Assembly (NCBI GenBank): GCA_011526365.1
Contig: WTIO01000044.1
Location: 1 to 64,000 of the forward strand
Source: Flavobacteriales bacterium
GTDB lineage: Bacteria > Bacteroidota > Bacteroidia > Flavobacteriales > Flavobacteriaceae
Length of the DNA stretch: 64,000 nt
Direction: 5' to 3'
Positions 1-9,310 of the stretch are shown in pieces. Within the stretch, counting starts at the first letter, position 1. The number at the start of each line of letters is the position of its first letter. Under the pieces are notes generated by a model. The model made no database searches. It was given only the letters and a program-made list of their open reading frames with translations, and was not told the origin of the DNA. Made by a program: the position numbers and the translations under genes.

Positions 1-25
1 AGCTTAACGATTTTAACAGTAAATG

Positions 26-805
26 TTACTTTTCTGACACCAGCCATTGGTGCATTACTTCCTGAAATGCTTTTGGATTTTCGGCATGCAACCAATGCCC
101 TGCATTTGAAATTACCTCAAATTTAGCTTTGGGAAACTGCTCCTTGATGTTTTGATGGTCTTCTGGAAGAATGTAATTGGAAAGTGCTCCAGCTAAAAAC
201 AAGCACGGTTTATCAAAGTTAAAGCCCTCGGGAAGCGCTGCTCCAACGGCGCTACTAGCGTTTTTTAACACCTCAAAATTTAAACGTAACGCAAAGCGAT
301 CAGGAGTAGCTCGGTACAGGTTTTTTAATAAAAACTGCCGTAGCCCAACATTGGGGAGCTGTGGCTCTAATATAAGGTCTGCTTGTTGACGAGAGCTTAA
401 TTTGGTGCGGTGCAAGAGCGCTAAACTGTCTAAAATATCTTGATGATGGGGCGGATAGGCCTTAGGGGCAATATCCACTACCACTAGACGCTGCACCAAT
501 TCGGGATGGGAACAGGCAAAATACTTGGCGGTTTTCCCTCCCATAGAATGCCCAACAAGAACAAAGTCCTTCAACTGTTGCTGCACCACATACGCAAAAA
601 GGTCATCAGACATTACCGTGTAATTAAATTCCGAAGACCAAAAACTTCTGCCGTGATTGCGCTGGTCGATTAAATGAACTCGATACCCCAAAGTGTGCCA
701 CTGTCGCGCATGGGATTTCCAATTATCCCCCATCCCCAAAAAACCATGGAGTACAATAATATCAGGGCCGCTGCTACCAATTACATTAGCATGTACTAGC
801 GCCAT
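26..805 (-). CDS. alpha/beta hydrolase (YbfF-like esterase)
   Basis: VLHGFLGMGDNW, GHSMGGK nucleophile elbow and C-terminal NAGHWLHAENP. Confidence 0.9.
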   Translation of the reverse strand: MALVHANVIGSSGPDIIVLHGFLGMGDNWKSHARQWHTLGYRVHLIDQRNHGRSFWSSEFNYTVMSDDLFAYVVQQQLKDFVLVGHSMGGKTAKYFACSHPELVQRLVVVDIAPKAYPPHHQDILDSLALLHRTKLSSRQQADLILEPQLPNVGLRQFLLKNLYRATPDRFALRLNFEVLKNASSAVGAALPEGFNFDKPCLFLAGALSNYILPEDHQNIKEQFPKAKFEVISNAGHWLHAENPKAFQEVMHQWLVSEK

Positions 806-1518
806 TACTGTAGTTTTTGCAAATAAAGCGGTACCACATTCTCCAAGCCCAAATACAAGGCTTCACAAATTAAGGCGTGGCCAATGGAAACTTCTTTTAA
901 TTGTGGAATGTGCTGAGCAAAATAGGCCACATTTTCTAAACTTAGGTCGTGGCCTGCATTAATCCCTAAACCTGCTACAATAGCTGCTTCTGCTGTTTCA
1001 AAATAAGGAGCGAGTGCTTGTTCTGGACTTGCGGAATAGCCTTTTGCGTAGGCTTCGGTGTACAATTCAATACGGTCGGCCCCAGTATCACGAGCAGCTG
1101 CAACCCATTCGGGTCTTGGATCTAAAAAAATAGAAGTACGAATTCCTTCGGCTTTAAATTGCTGAATGACCTCTATTAAAAACTCTTGGTGACGTGTAGG
1201 ATCCCAACCCGCATCAGACGTTATGGCATCTGGGCCATCGGGCACTAAGGTCACCTGGGTTGGTTTTATTGTACAAACCATTTCAACAAACTTTGGAATG
1301 GGATTCCCTTCAATATTGTACTCCGTGTGGACTACTGGCTTCAAGTCATAAGCATCTTGGTAGCGAATATGACGCTCATCTGGGCGGGGATGTATGGTAA
1401 TCCCCTGGGCACCAAAGTCCTGAATGTCCTGCGCTGCCTTAACGACATTGGGCGCATCTCCTCCACGTGCATTGCGGAGTGTAGCGATCTTATTAATGTT
1501 AACGCTGAGTTTGGTCAT
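805..1518 (-). CDS. pdxJ: pyridoxine 5'-phosphate synthase
   Basis: LSVNINKIATLRNARGG, GITIHPRPDERHI and GLGINAGHDLSLEN are typical of PdxJ. Confidence 0.95.
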   Translation of the reverse strand: MTKLSVNINKIATLRNARGGDAPNVVKAAQDIQDFGAQGITIHPRPDERHIRYQDAYDLKPVVHTEYNIEGNPIPKFVEMVCTIKPTQVTLVPDGPDAITSDAGWDPTRHQEFLIEVIQQFKAEGIRTSIFLDPRPEWVAAARDTGADRIELYTEAYAKGYSASPEQALAPYFETAEAAIVAGLGINAGHDLSLENVAYFAQHIPQLKEVSIGHALICEALYLGLENVVPLYLQKLQ

Positions 1519-1535
1519 AGAAATTGTTTCTACTG

Positions 1536-1543
1536 CAAAAATA
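1536..1543 (-). promoter_or_regulatory. Bacteroidota -7 box (TATTTTTG on minus strand) upstream of pdxJ
   Basis: Plus strand reads CAAAAATA, the reverse complement of TAnnTTTG, 17 nt before the pdxJ start. No clear -33 element. Confidence 0.4.
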
Positions 1544-1619
1544 CAACCTACAAAAGGTGAAAACCTAACATTTCCAACGAATTAAAGGCCTCTTTCTCCC
1601 TTGCGGCCCATAAGTTTTG

Positions 1620-1627
1620 TAATTTTG
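1620..1627 (+). promoter_or_regulatory. Bacteroidota -7 box (TAATTTTG) upstream of NAD kinase
   Basis: TAATTTTG 14 nt before the nadK ATG; a TTG lies at 1601-1603. Confidence 0.45.
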
Positions 1628-1641
1628 AAAAAAAAGAGCTG

Positions 1642-2526
1642 ATGCATATTGCTATTTTTTGTGCCTTTATTCAAGAACCCTCGGTATCCTACGCCCTTGA
1701 GGTAATCGACTTGCTTCTTGCGAAAAACCACCGTGTAAGCGTAGATGGTCGCCTTAAAAAAAATTGGGAAGCTAAAAATGGCCCCACAGTTTCCTATTTC
1801 GACAGCAACGAAACTATTGCCCCAGATATTGATTTCCTCTTTACCATAGGTGGAGATGGTACCTTACTGCGTGCTGTGCCCTTTGTAAAAGATACTGAAA
1901 CACCCATTTTTGGAATTAATACAGGGCGCTTAGGCTTTTTAACAAGTTTGCAAAAAGAATCCCTCAAAGAAGGCTTGGATTTATTTTTTGAAAAGAAATA
2001 CAAATGCATTAAACGTTCTTTAATAGCAGTAACCACCTCTAGTCCTATTGATGCCCTAGAGGACTTTGGATATGCATTAAATGAAGTGAGCATAAGTAGA
2101 AAAAACACTACCTCAATGCTGAGTATTGCAACCAACATCAATGGAAAACCGCTTACCACCTATTGGGCCGATGGACTTCTAATTGCCACTCCAACAGGTT
2201 CCACAGGGTATTCCTTGTCCAGTGGGGGGCCGGTTCTTACCCCAGAAAACAACAATTGGATTTTAAATCCTATTGCGCCACACAATATTAATTTTCGTCC
2301 CCTAATTATCCCCGACGAAAGTGCGATCGAAATTCAAGTTTCTGGCCGCGGAGATGCCCATCTTTTAACACTCGATTACCGCATCCTTACCGTAAAAAAT
2401 GGAGTGACCATTCAACTGAAAAAAGCTCCTTTTTCCATCCAAACAATTCAACTGGAAGGCGACACTTTTTTTAACACCCTCCACGAAAAACTTTTTTGGG
2501 GTGTGGATACCCGAAACGTGCAATAA
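1642..2526 (+). CDS. nadK: NAD kinase
   Basis: TIGGDGTLLRAV, FGINTGRLGFL and TPTGSTGYSLSSGGP motifs. Confidence 0.96.
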   Translation: MHIAIFCAFIQEPSVSYALEVIDLLLAKNHRVSVDGRLKKNWEAKNGPTVSYFDSNETIAPDIDFLFTIGGDGTLLRAVPFVKDTETPIFGINTGRLGFLTSLQKESLKEGLDLFFEKKYKCIKRSLIAVTTSSPIDALEDFGYALNEVSISRKNTTSMLSIATNINGKPLTTYWADGLLIATPTGSTGYSLSSGGPVLTPENNNWILNPIAPHNINFRPLIIPDESAIEIQVSGRGDAHLLTLDYRILTVKNGVTIQLKKAPFSIQTIQLEGDTFFNTLHEKLFWGVDTRNVQ

Positions 2527-2596
2527 ATACTCCCTTTTTCAGTTATTATTCTTGTAAAGAATACTCGTTTACTACAAGCTACTAGTTCACCTTTTT

Positions 2597-3292
2597 ATGC
2601 ATTCAAAATCATGGTACTTTTTGCTTTTACTGCTGGGCTGCTTTCAAGCTAAAGGGCAGTTTCATGATGTAGGGGTGTTTTTGGGAACCAGTAGCTATCG
2701 GGGAGATGTGGGTAATACCAATTATGTCTATCCTTCGGGAACAGCTTTGGGCATCATTTACCGCTGGAATCTCACCACCCGCTATTCCATCCGTGCAAGC
2801 GGATTTTACAGCACCCTAAAAGGCAGAGACTACCGTACTACAGACCTTGGCCGCTTCTTGAGAGGATACAGTTTTAGCAATACCATAATGGAAGCCATTT
2901 TGGCTGCTGAAATTAACTTTAGAGATTTTAACCTCCACGCAGGCACACCTCAACTCAGCCCCTATCTCACCCTGGGCATTAGTTATTTTGATTATGATAG
3001 GTTTTATTTTACTGGGCCTCCCCCTGCAGCAACAGAAACATACGACGCAGCTCAAAGTGTTGCACTGCCTGTTATTGTTGGGCTAAAATTTAATCCCAAT
3101 CCCCTTTGGGTACTAGGTTTCGAGGTGGGGATGCGCTATGCCCTCACCGATGACTTAGACGGTAGCGCCCCCATTGACCTCTACGATGTCGCACAATTTG
3201 GAAATCCAAACAATAACGACTGGTATATCTTTTCTGGGATTACAATTTCCTTTACCTTTGGCGATCTTCCATGTTATTGTAAAGAAAAATAA
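2597..3292 (+). CDS. DUF6089-like outer-membrane beta-barrel protein
   Basis: Signal peptide plus VGVFLGTSSYRGDVG; sits directly upstream of uppS-bamA. Confidence 0.75.
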   Translation: MHSKSWYFLLLLLGCFQAKGQFHDVGVFLGTSSYRGDVGNTNYVYPSGTALGIIYRWNLTTRYSIRASGFYSTLKGRDYRTTDLGRFLRGYSFSNTIMEAILAAEINFRDFNLHAGTPQLSPYLTLGISYFDYDRFYFTGPPPAATETYDAAQSVALPVIVGLKFNPNPLWVLGFEVGMRYALTDDLDGSAPIDLYDVAQFGNPNNNDWYIFSGITISFTFGDLPCYCKEK

Positions 3293-4026
3293 TGGTACCA
3301 TTGGATTACGACAAGCTACCTGAGCATATTGCCATCATCATGGACGGCAACGGTCGTTGGGCCAAACAACGTGGTAAAAAAAGAATTTTTGGGCATCAAC
3401 AAGGCGTTAAAGCGGTGCAAAAAATTGTTGAAGAAGCTGCGCGCTTAAAGGTTCCTTACCTCACCCTATTTGCATTTTCTACTGAAAATTGGAACCGCCC
3501 CAAGGAGGAAATCGGAACCCTGATGAAACTTTTGGTGCGATCCCTTAGAGAAGAACTCGAAAAAATGCTGAAAAATAATATTCGGCTTACCACTATAGGC
3601 GCAACAGATCGGCTTCCTACCCAAGTGCAAAAGGAATTGGAACTGGTGGTAGAAAAAACAAAAAACAACTCTAACATGGTGCTTACCCTAGCACTGAGCT
3701 ATGGAGGACGCGAAGAAATTCAACGGGCAACGCGCGAAATTGCAGTGCTCGTTAAAAATAACATAATTTCACCCGAAAAAATTGACGAATCCATTATAAA
3801 TAGGCATCTTTACGCTCAAAATTTACCGGATGTTGATTTACTCATCCGCACCAGCGGTGAACAAAGAATAAGTAATTTTATGTTGTGGCATCTCGCCTAC
3901 GCAGAACTGTATTTTACATCAACCTGCTGGCCCGACTTTGACGAAAAAGAATTGCATGCCGCATTACTAAATTACCAAAACCGAGAAAGACGATTTGGAA
4001 AAACTAGTGAACAGGTTAACCCTTAA
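3292..4026 (+). CDS. uppS: isoprenyl transferase / undecaprenyl diphosphate synthase
   Basis: HIAIIMDGNGRWAKQRG and LLIRTSGEQRISNFMLWHLAYAEL. Confidence 0.96.
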   Translation: MVPLDYDKLPEHIAIIMDGNGRWAKQRGKKRIFGHQQGVKAVQKIVEEAARLKVPYLTLFAFSTENWNRPKEEIGTLMKLLVRSLREELEKMLKNNIRLTTIGATDRLPTQVQKELELVVEKTKNNSNMVLTLALSYGGREEIQRATREIAVLVKNNIISPEKIDESIINRHLYAQNLPDVDLLIRTSGEQRISNFMLWHLAYAELYFTSTCWPDFDEKELHAALLNYQNRERRFGKTSEQVNP

Positions 4027-6553
4027 ATTCTCCCACAAAGTACTGCTGTGCTTTTTGCTTGCCTTGGTGGGTACCAATGTACTCCATGCACAGGTGGACA
4101 ATTATGTCAAAGGCAAAACCTATACCATAGACTCAATTAGTGTCAAGGGGCTACAAACCTTTAATGACCAAACCGTAATTTCCTACAGTGGCTTACGAAA
4201 GGGACAGCGACTTCAAATCCCCGGAGAAGAAGTAAGTGCCGTTATTAATAAGCTTTGGAAACTCAAACTATTTAGTGATATCAATTTTTATATCACCGAG
4301 GTTAAGGGTGACAACGTCACCTTAGAAATACAAATTGAAGAACTCCCCACACTTTCGGATGTGAAAATTCAGGGAGTTAAAAAAGGAAAGGCTGATGTAC
4401 TGATTAAGGATACAGAACTCACCAAAGGGAAAAAACTTTCAGAGAGTTTTTTAACCAACACCAAAAACTACATTAGCAACAAATACAAAAAAGAAGGCTT
4501 CCTAAACACCAAAGTAAACCTTAATACCATACCCGATACCACTGGCGTGAATACCTTTAAAATGGTAGTTAACGTAGACCGTGGTGAGCGTATTAAAATT
4601 AAAAATCTCGACTTTAACGGCAACGAGAAGTTTGGCAATATTATCCTAGCCACAAAACTGAAAAACACCAAAAAACGCTTTCCCCTGCGGTTTTGGAAAA
4701 AATCAAAATATATCGCTGATGATTTTGAGGAAGACAAACAAAACCTCATCGACTTCTACAAAGAAAAAGGGTACCGTGATGCGCGAATCTTAAAAGATAC
4801 ACTCATTCTCAATCCCGATAATACACTGAGTATAAAACTAGATATTGAAGAAGGGCGCCGCTACTACTTTGGGGATATCCGCTTTATTGGCAACAGCGCG
4901 TACACCGATTATCAACTGCAACAAATTTTGGGGATAAAAAAAGGCGACCCCTACAATGGCGTATTACTTAAAAAGCAAATTGCCGACGAAACAAAACCAG
5001 ATGCTTTAGACCTCACCAACCTCTATCAAAACAACGGTTACTTGTTCTCCAACATTAACGCAGTTGAAGTAAATGCCGCCAATGACACCATTGACTTTGA
5101 AATTCGTATAACGGAAGGGAAATTGGCCAGCTTTAATAAAATTTCTGTTATTGGGAACGACAAAACCAACGACCATGTAATTTTTAGAGAACTGCGTATA
5201 AAACCCGGAGAATTATACAGTAAAGATAAATTGGTACGTACTGTACGCGAAGTGGGACAACTCGGCTTTTTTGATGCAGAACAAATTAACCCCGACTTTA
5301 AAAAAGTGGATCCCAATGCAGGAAGTGTTGATATTGAAATTGGTTTGGTGGAATCAGGGGCCAGTCAAATTGAATTGCAAGGTGGCTATGGTGGGGGTGG
5401 ATTCATAGGAACCCTAGGGCTGTCCTTCAACAATTTTTCCATGCGGAAGATTTTTGATAAATCGGCATACCGTCCCCTACCCATGGGAGACGGACAAACC
5501 CTGCGACTGCGCTTGCAATCCAGTCAGTTTTTTAACACCTACAGCTTCTCCTTTGCAGAACCCTGGCTAGGAGGACGCCAACCCGTTCAACTCTCCGTTT
5601 CACTTTCGCACACAAAACAATTCCGCTATGACTTCTTTACCGGTCGTGCCGATAAAAGTCAATCCTTTGAAATTTCTGGTCTCACCTTTGGTTTGGCCAA
5701 GCGCCTTAAAGTACCCGATGATTATTTTACCCTCTCTCAAGCACTTGCCTACCAGTATTACAATCTTAACAACTACTTCACCGGGCTGTTTACCTTTGGT
5801 GATGGGGAATCTAGAAACCTGGCTTACACCGTAGCGCTTTCAAGAAACAACACCGCAGTAAACCCCATTTTCCCAACTAGTGGTTCTAATTTCACCATCA
5901 GTGGAAAGTTTACACCGCCCTACTCTCTTTTTACAGACACCGACTTTGGTGACTTAGAGAACCAACCGGAATATCAAGACAAGCAGGGCAACCCGCTTCG
6001 AGATAAAATCGATCAAGAAAAATTTCGCTGGTTGGAGTACTATAAAATTAAATTTGTTGGAGACTGGTACACCAAAGTTGTTGGAAAGTTAGTCCTGAGA
6101 ACTCAAGCAGAGTTTGGATTCCTAGGAACCTACAACAGTGATCGGGGTAACATTCCTTTTGAACGCTTTTTCTTAGGGGGCGACGGAATGGCTACCTACG
6201 CCCTTGACGGCCGCGAAAATATAGCCCTTAGAGGATATGAAAACCAATCGCTTTCTAGCAGAGACGGATCCACAATTTACAATAAGCTCACCACCGAACT
6301 GCGCTACCCGATAACCCTAAAGCCCTCTGCCTCCATTTATGCCCTTTCATTCCTTGAGGCTGGAGACGGGTACGACAGCTTTAGAGCCTTTAATCCCTTT
6401 CAATCCAAACGCTCTGCTGGGGCAGGAATTCGCATCTTTATGCCCGCCTTTGGACTCCTGGGAATTGATTTTGGTTACGGTTTCGACAATGCTACCGGAG
6501 GAACCACCCCAAGTGGTTGGCAAACCCACTTTATCATTGGACAACAGTTTTAG
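3995..6553 (+). CDS. bamA: outer membrane protein assembly factor BamA
   Basis: POTRA repeats followed by an Omp85 barrel (FERFFLGGDGM...RGYENQSL). The called start is TTG at 3995, inside uppS. Confidence 0.93.
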   Translation: MEKLVNRLTLKFSHKVLLCFLLALVGTNVLHAQVDNYVKGKTYTIDSISVKGLQTFNDQTVISYSGLRKGQRLQIPGEEVSAVINKLWKLKLFSDINFYITEVKGDNVTLEIQIEELPTLSDVKIQGVKKGKADVLIKDTELTKGKKLSESFLTNTKNYISNKYKKEGFLNTKVNLNTIPDTTGVNTFKMVVNVDRGERIKIKNLDFNGNEKFGNIILATKLKNTKKRFPLRFWKKSKYIADDFEEDKQNLIDFYKEKGYRDARILKDTLILNPDNTLSIKLDIEEGRRYYFGDIRFIGNSAYTDYQLQQILGIKKGDPYNGVLLKKQIADETKPDALDLTNLYQNNGYLFSNINAVEVNAANDTIDFEIRITEGKLASFNKISVIGNDKTNDHVIFRELRIKPGELYSKDKLVRTVREVGQLGFFDAEQINPDFKKVDPNAGSVDIEIGLVESGASQIELQGGYGGGGFIGTLGLSFNNFSMRKIFDKSAYRPLPMGDGQTLRLRLQSSQFFNTYSFSFAEPWLGGRQPVQLSVSLSHTKQFRYDFFTGRADKSQSFEISGLTFGLAKRLKVPDDYFTLSQALAYQYYNLNNYFTGLFTFGDGESRNLAYTVALSRNNTAVNPIFPTSGSNFTISGKFTPPYSLFTDTDFGDLENQPEYQDKQGNPLRDKIDQEKFRWLEYYKIKFVGDWYTKVVGKLVLRTQAEFGFLGTYNSDRGNIPFERFFLGGDGMATYALDGRENIALRGYENQSLSSRDGSTIYNKLTTELRYPITLKPSASIYALSFLEAGDGYDSFRAFNPFQSKRSAGAGIRIFMPAFGLLGIDFGYGFDNATGGTTPSGWQTHFIIGQQF

Positions 6554-6628
6554 GTTTCTTTAACTGCAATTGAGCATACTATTCCACGTATTATTTCGTT
6601 ATAAATTAAGGCCTCAAGACGAACAATT

Positions 6629-7210
6629 ATGATACAACGCAGACTTTTTCTCTTTTTTGCACTTTTTGGACTCCTACAACTGCAAGCCCAACGTGGTGTT
6701 CGCATTGCATATATTGACATGAACATTATTTTGGATAATATAGATGAATATCAAAAAGCAAATGCGCTGTTAAACGATCGTATTGTAGAATGGAAAAAAG
6801 AAATTGAACTGAAAAAAATTCAGTTGCAGCAGTACGAAAATCAATTGGAAGCAGAGCGCGTACTCCTCACTCCAGAACTCATTACCGATCGGGAGCTGGA
6901 AATAAAAGACTTTGCTACAGAAATCATCGCCTTACAAGAAAAACGCTTTGGCCCAAAAGGCGATCGTATCATTCAGCGCAATAAACTCATTAAACCCATT
7001 CAAGATCAAGTACTCGCTATTGTTCAAGATATCGCCAAAGAGCGTAAATACGACTTTGTTTTTGACAGATCTGCTGATGTTGTCATGCTGTATTCTTCAA
7101 AAAATTACGATATTAGCGATCTCGTTCTAAAGCGTATTAACAGACAAGAAAAAATTAAGGCGCGAAAAGAGCGTTTAGAAGCAATTAAAAATAAAGTAAA
7201 GCAAAACTAA
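6629..7210 (+). CDS. OmpH/Skp-family periplasmic chaperone
   Basis: Signal peptide, RIAYIDMNIILDNIDEYQKA, coiled coil, YDFVFDRSADVVMLYSS. Confidence 0.88.
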   Translation: MIQRRLFLFFALFGLLQLQAQRGVRIAYIDMNIILDNIDEYQKANALLNDRIVEWKKEIELKKIQLQQYENQLEAERVLLTPELITDRELEIKDFATEIIALQEKRFGPKGDRIIQRNKLIKPIQDQVLAIVQDIAKERKYDFVFDRSADVVMLYSSKNYDISDLVLKRINRQEKIKARKERLEAIKNKVKQN

Positions 7211-7231
7211 TTGTATATAAATTAACCGAAG

Positions 7232-7741
7232 ATGAAAACCATTAAAAAATCCCTACTTGCACTTCTTTTATTTGTAATGCCTTTTGGCCTAGCACAGGCA
7301 CAATCGAAAGTGGCACACATTGAAGTTCAAAAACTTGTGAGTGAAATGCCCGAAGTGATCGCTGCTCAAAAAGAAATTGAAAAACTTCAAAAGACCTACG
7401 AAGCTGATTTTGAAGCTTCTTACAAAGAATTTCAAACCAAAATGCAGAACTATGCTGCAGATGCTGAAAATCAAACAGAACTTATCAATCAAAGACGCCA
7501 AACAGAATTAGAAACATTACGCCAAAACTTGGAGCAGTTCCAGCAAACCGCTGGTCAGGACATCCAAAAAAAGCAAATGGATTTAATGCGCCCTTTATAT
7601 GAAAAAGCGCGAAATGCTATTGAAAAAGTAGCTGGAGTACAAGGCTATGAGTATGTGTTGGATTCTAGCAATGGGGGTAGTGTGATTATCGCTAAAGGAA
7701 AAGACCTTATGGCTGATGTAAAAAAAGAATTGGGTTTCTAA
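7232..7741 (+). CDS. OmpH/Skp-family periplasmic chaperone (second copy)
   Basis: Signal peptide, KVAHIEVQKLVSEMPE, coiled coil, YEYVLDSSNGGSVI. Confidence 0.88.
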   Translation: MKTIKKSLLALLLFVMPFGLAQAQSKVAHIEVQKLVSEMPEVIAAQKEIEKLQKTYEADFEASYKEFQTKMQNYAADAENQTELINQRRQTELETLRQNLEQFQQTAGQDIQKKQMDLMRPLYEKARNAIEKVAGVQGYEYVLDSSNGGSVIIAKGKDLMADVKKELGF

Positions 7742-7772
7742 GGAAACAGCAACTCACAAAAACTTTAAATTT

Positions 7773-7796
7773 AAACTGCCTTCGGGCAGTTTTTTT
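7773..7796 (+). terminator. Rho-independent terminator after the bamA-ompH operon
   Basis: AAACTGCC-TTCG-GGCAGTTT stem-loop followed by a T run. Confidence 0.85.
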
Positions 7797-8307
7797 ATTC
7801 CTTAAACCAACTCGCGTAGGTGCTGTAGTTTCTCGCAATACGCTCAATTTCCCCTTCCAAGAGTTCGGGGCTTACATCCTTAATTTTTTTTGCTGGGACC
7901 CCTGCATAAATAGTTCCAGGAGGCACTATAGTCCGCTGGGGCAGCACACTACCCGCAGCAATAATACTCCCCGTGCCAATAACACAATGATCCATTATAA
8001 TGCTCCCCATACCAATAAGCACCTTATCTTCCACGGTACAGCCATGCACTATGGCATTATGTCCAATAGAAACATCATTGCCAATTGTTGTAGCAGCAGT
8101 TTCAAAGGTAGCATGAACAACTACCCCGTCTTGAACATTTACACGATCGCCCATGATAATGCTGTTAACATCCCCGCGTATCACCGCTTGAAACCACACC
8201 GAACAATCTGCACCTAAAGTTACATCACCCACCACAGTGGCGTTGGGAGCAAAGTAACAAGAGGCACCATACTTTGGGCTTTTTCCTCTGATGGTTTGTG
8301 TGTACAT
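7795..8307 (-). CDS. gamma carbonic anhydrase-like left-handed beta-helix hexapeptide protein
   Basis: VRGDVNSIIMGDRVNVQDG, SIGHNAIVHGCTVEDKVLIGMGS and AGVPAKKIK. Confidence 0.9.
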   Translation of the reverse strand: MYTQTIRGKSPKYGASCYFAPNATVVGDVTLGADCSVWFQAVIRGDVNSIIMGDRVNVQDGVVVHATFETAATTIGNDVSIGHNAIVHGCTVEDKVLIGMGSIIMDHCVIGTGSIIAAGSVLPQRTIVPPGTIYAGVPAKKIKDVSPELLEGEIERIARNYSTYASWFKE

Positions 8308-8420
8308 AGCTATAGTTTCCTTTAAAGCTACAATATTTTAAAAAAACCTTCACTTCTTTCTCCCTAGATTCCCACGCTGAATTTGTATTTTTGAAGCATA
8401 AAATAAAAGCTATGTACACA
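8299..8420. repeat. 13-bp perfect inverted repeat covering both divergent start codons
   Basis: TGTGTACATAGCT (8299-8311) and AGCTATGTACACA (8408-8420) are exact reverse complements. Confidence 0.8.
8386..8393 (+). promoter_or_regulatory. Bacteroidota -7 box (TATTTTTG) for the Nfu-like gene
   Basis: TATTTTTG 18 nt before ATG at 8412; it overlaps the TTG start used by the ORF track. Confidence 0.5.
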
Positions 8421-9299
8421 GTTGAAGGTCGATGTAAAAAAGGAAATTCCCTAGCGCATTTTGAAATTACACCACAATTGGAAGGAGTGTCCACGCAAAG
8501 CTTCGCCAATATCGATGAAGCACAAAACGTACCCCTAGTGCAACAGCTTTTCTACCTGCCGTTTGTGAAAAAAGTTACGCTAAGTCAGGGGGCGCTTCAA
8601 GTTGAACGGTTTAACATCCTCGAATGGGAAGAAGTTGTTGATCAAGTCGCTGAACAAATTCAAAACTACCTAAACGATGGCGGAACAGTTGTAAAAGCAG
8701 AAGCCCCAACAGCAAAAAAAGTCCCTGTTACTGTGTATGCTGAAAGTACCCCAAACCCGGAGGTTATGAAATTTGTGGTGAATAAAATGCTTGTGGAAGG
8801 CATTCATGAATTTAAGGATATGGACGAAGCACAACATTCTCCCTTAGCTACCGCCCTTTTTCAGTTTCCTTTTGTAAAAGAGGTTTTTATGGACAACAAC
8901 TACTTATCCATCACCAAATACGATCGTATCGAATGGGAAACTGTTGTAATGCAAGTACGGGAATTCGTTCGCGACTATATACAAGAAGGAAACCCCGTTG
9001 TGGAATCTACTGCCCCCACGCAAGCGCAACCCAAGCAAGAGAATACCACGCCATTAACAGATACAGAACAAGAAATTGTTAAAATCCTCGAGGAATACAT
9101 TAAGCCAGCCGTGGCTTCAGACGGAGGAAACATTGCCTTTGATTCCTATCACACCGACAATAAAACCGTTCGGGTGCTCCTACAAGGTGCGTGTAGTGGT
9201 TGTCCTTCTTCTACTATTACCTTGAAAAATGGAATAGAAAACATGCTTAAAGAAATGTTGCCAGGGAAAGTAGAAACAGTGGAAGCACTAAATGGATAA
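8412..9299 (+). CDS. NifU/Nfu-family Fe-S scaffold with two N-terminal Nfu_N-like repeats
   Basis: C-terminal GACSGCPSSTITLKNGIENML (CxxC) plus two N-terminal repeats. Start moved from TTG 8391 to ATG 8412. Confidence 0.88.
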   Translation: MYTVEGRCKKGNSLAHFEITPQLEGVSTQSFANIDEAQNVPLVQQLFYLPFVKKVTLSQGALQVERFNILEWEEVVDQVAEQIQNYLNDGGTVVKAEAPTAKKVPVTVYAESTPNPEVMKFVVNKMLVEGIHEFKDMDEAQHSPLATALFQFPFVKEVFMDNNYLSITKYDRIEWETVVMQVREFVRDYIQEGNPVVESTAPTQAQPKQENTTPLTDTEQEIVKILEEYIKPAVASDGGNIAFDSYHTDNKTVRVLLQGACSGCPSSTITLKNGIENMLKEMLPGKVETVEALNG

Positions 9300-9310
9300 G
9301 GCACATTGTA

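Noticed and set aside
8225-8509. 94-aa minus-strand ORF spanning the divergent promoter region
   Set aside because: Overlaps both the gamma-CA-like and Nfu-like starts in other frames; no supporting motif.
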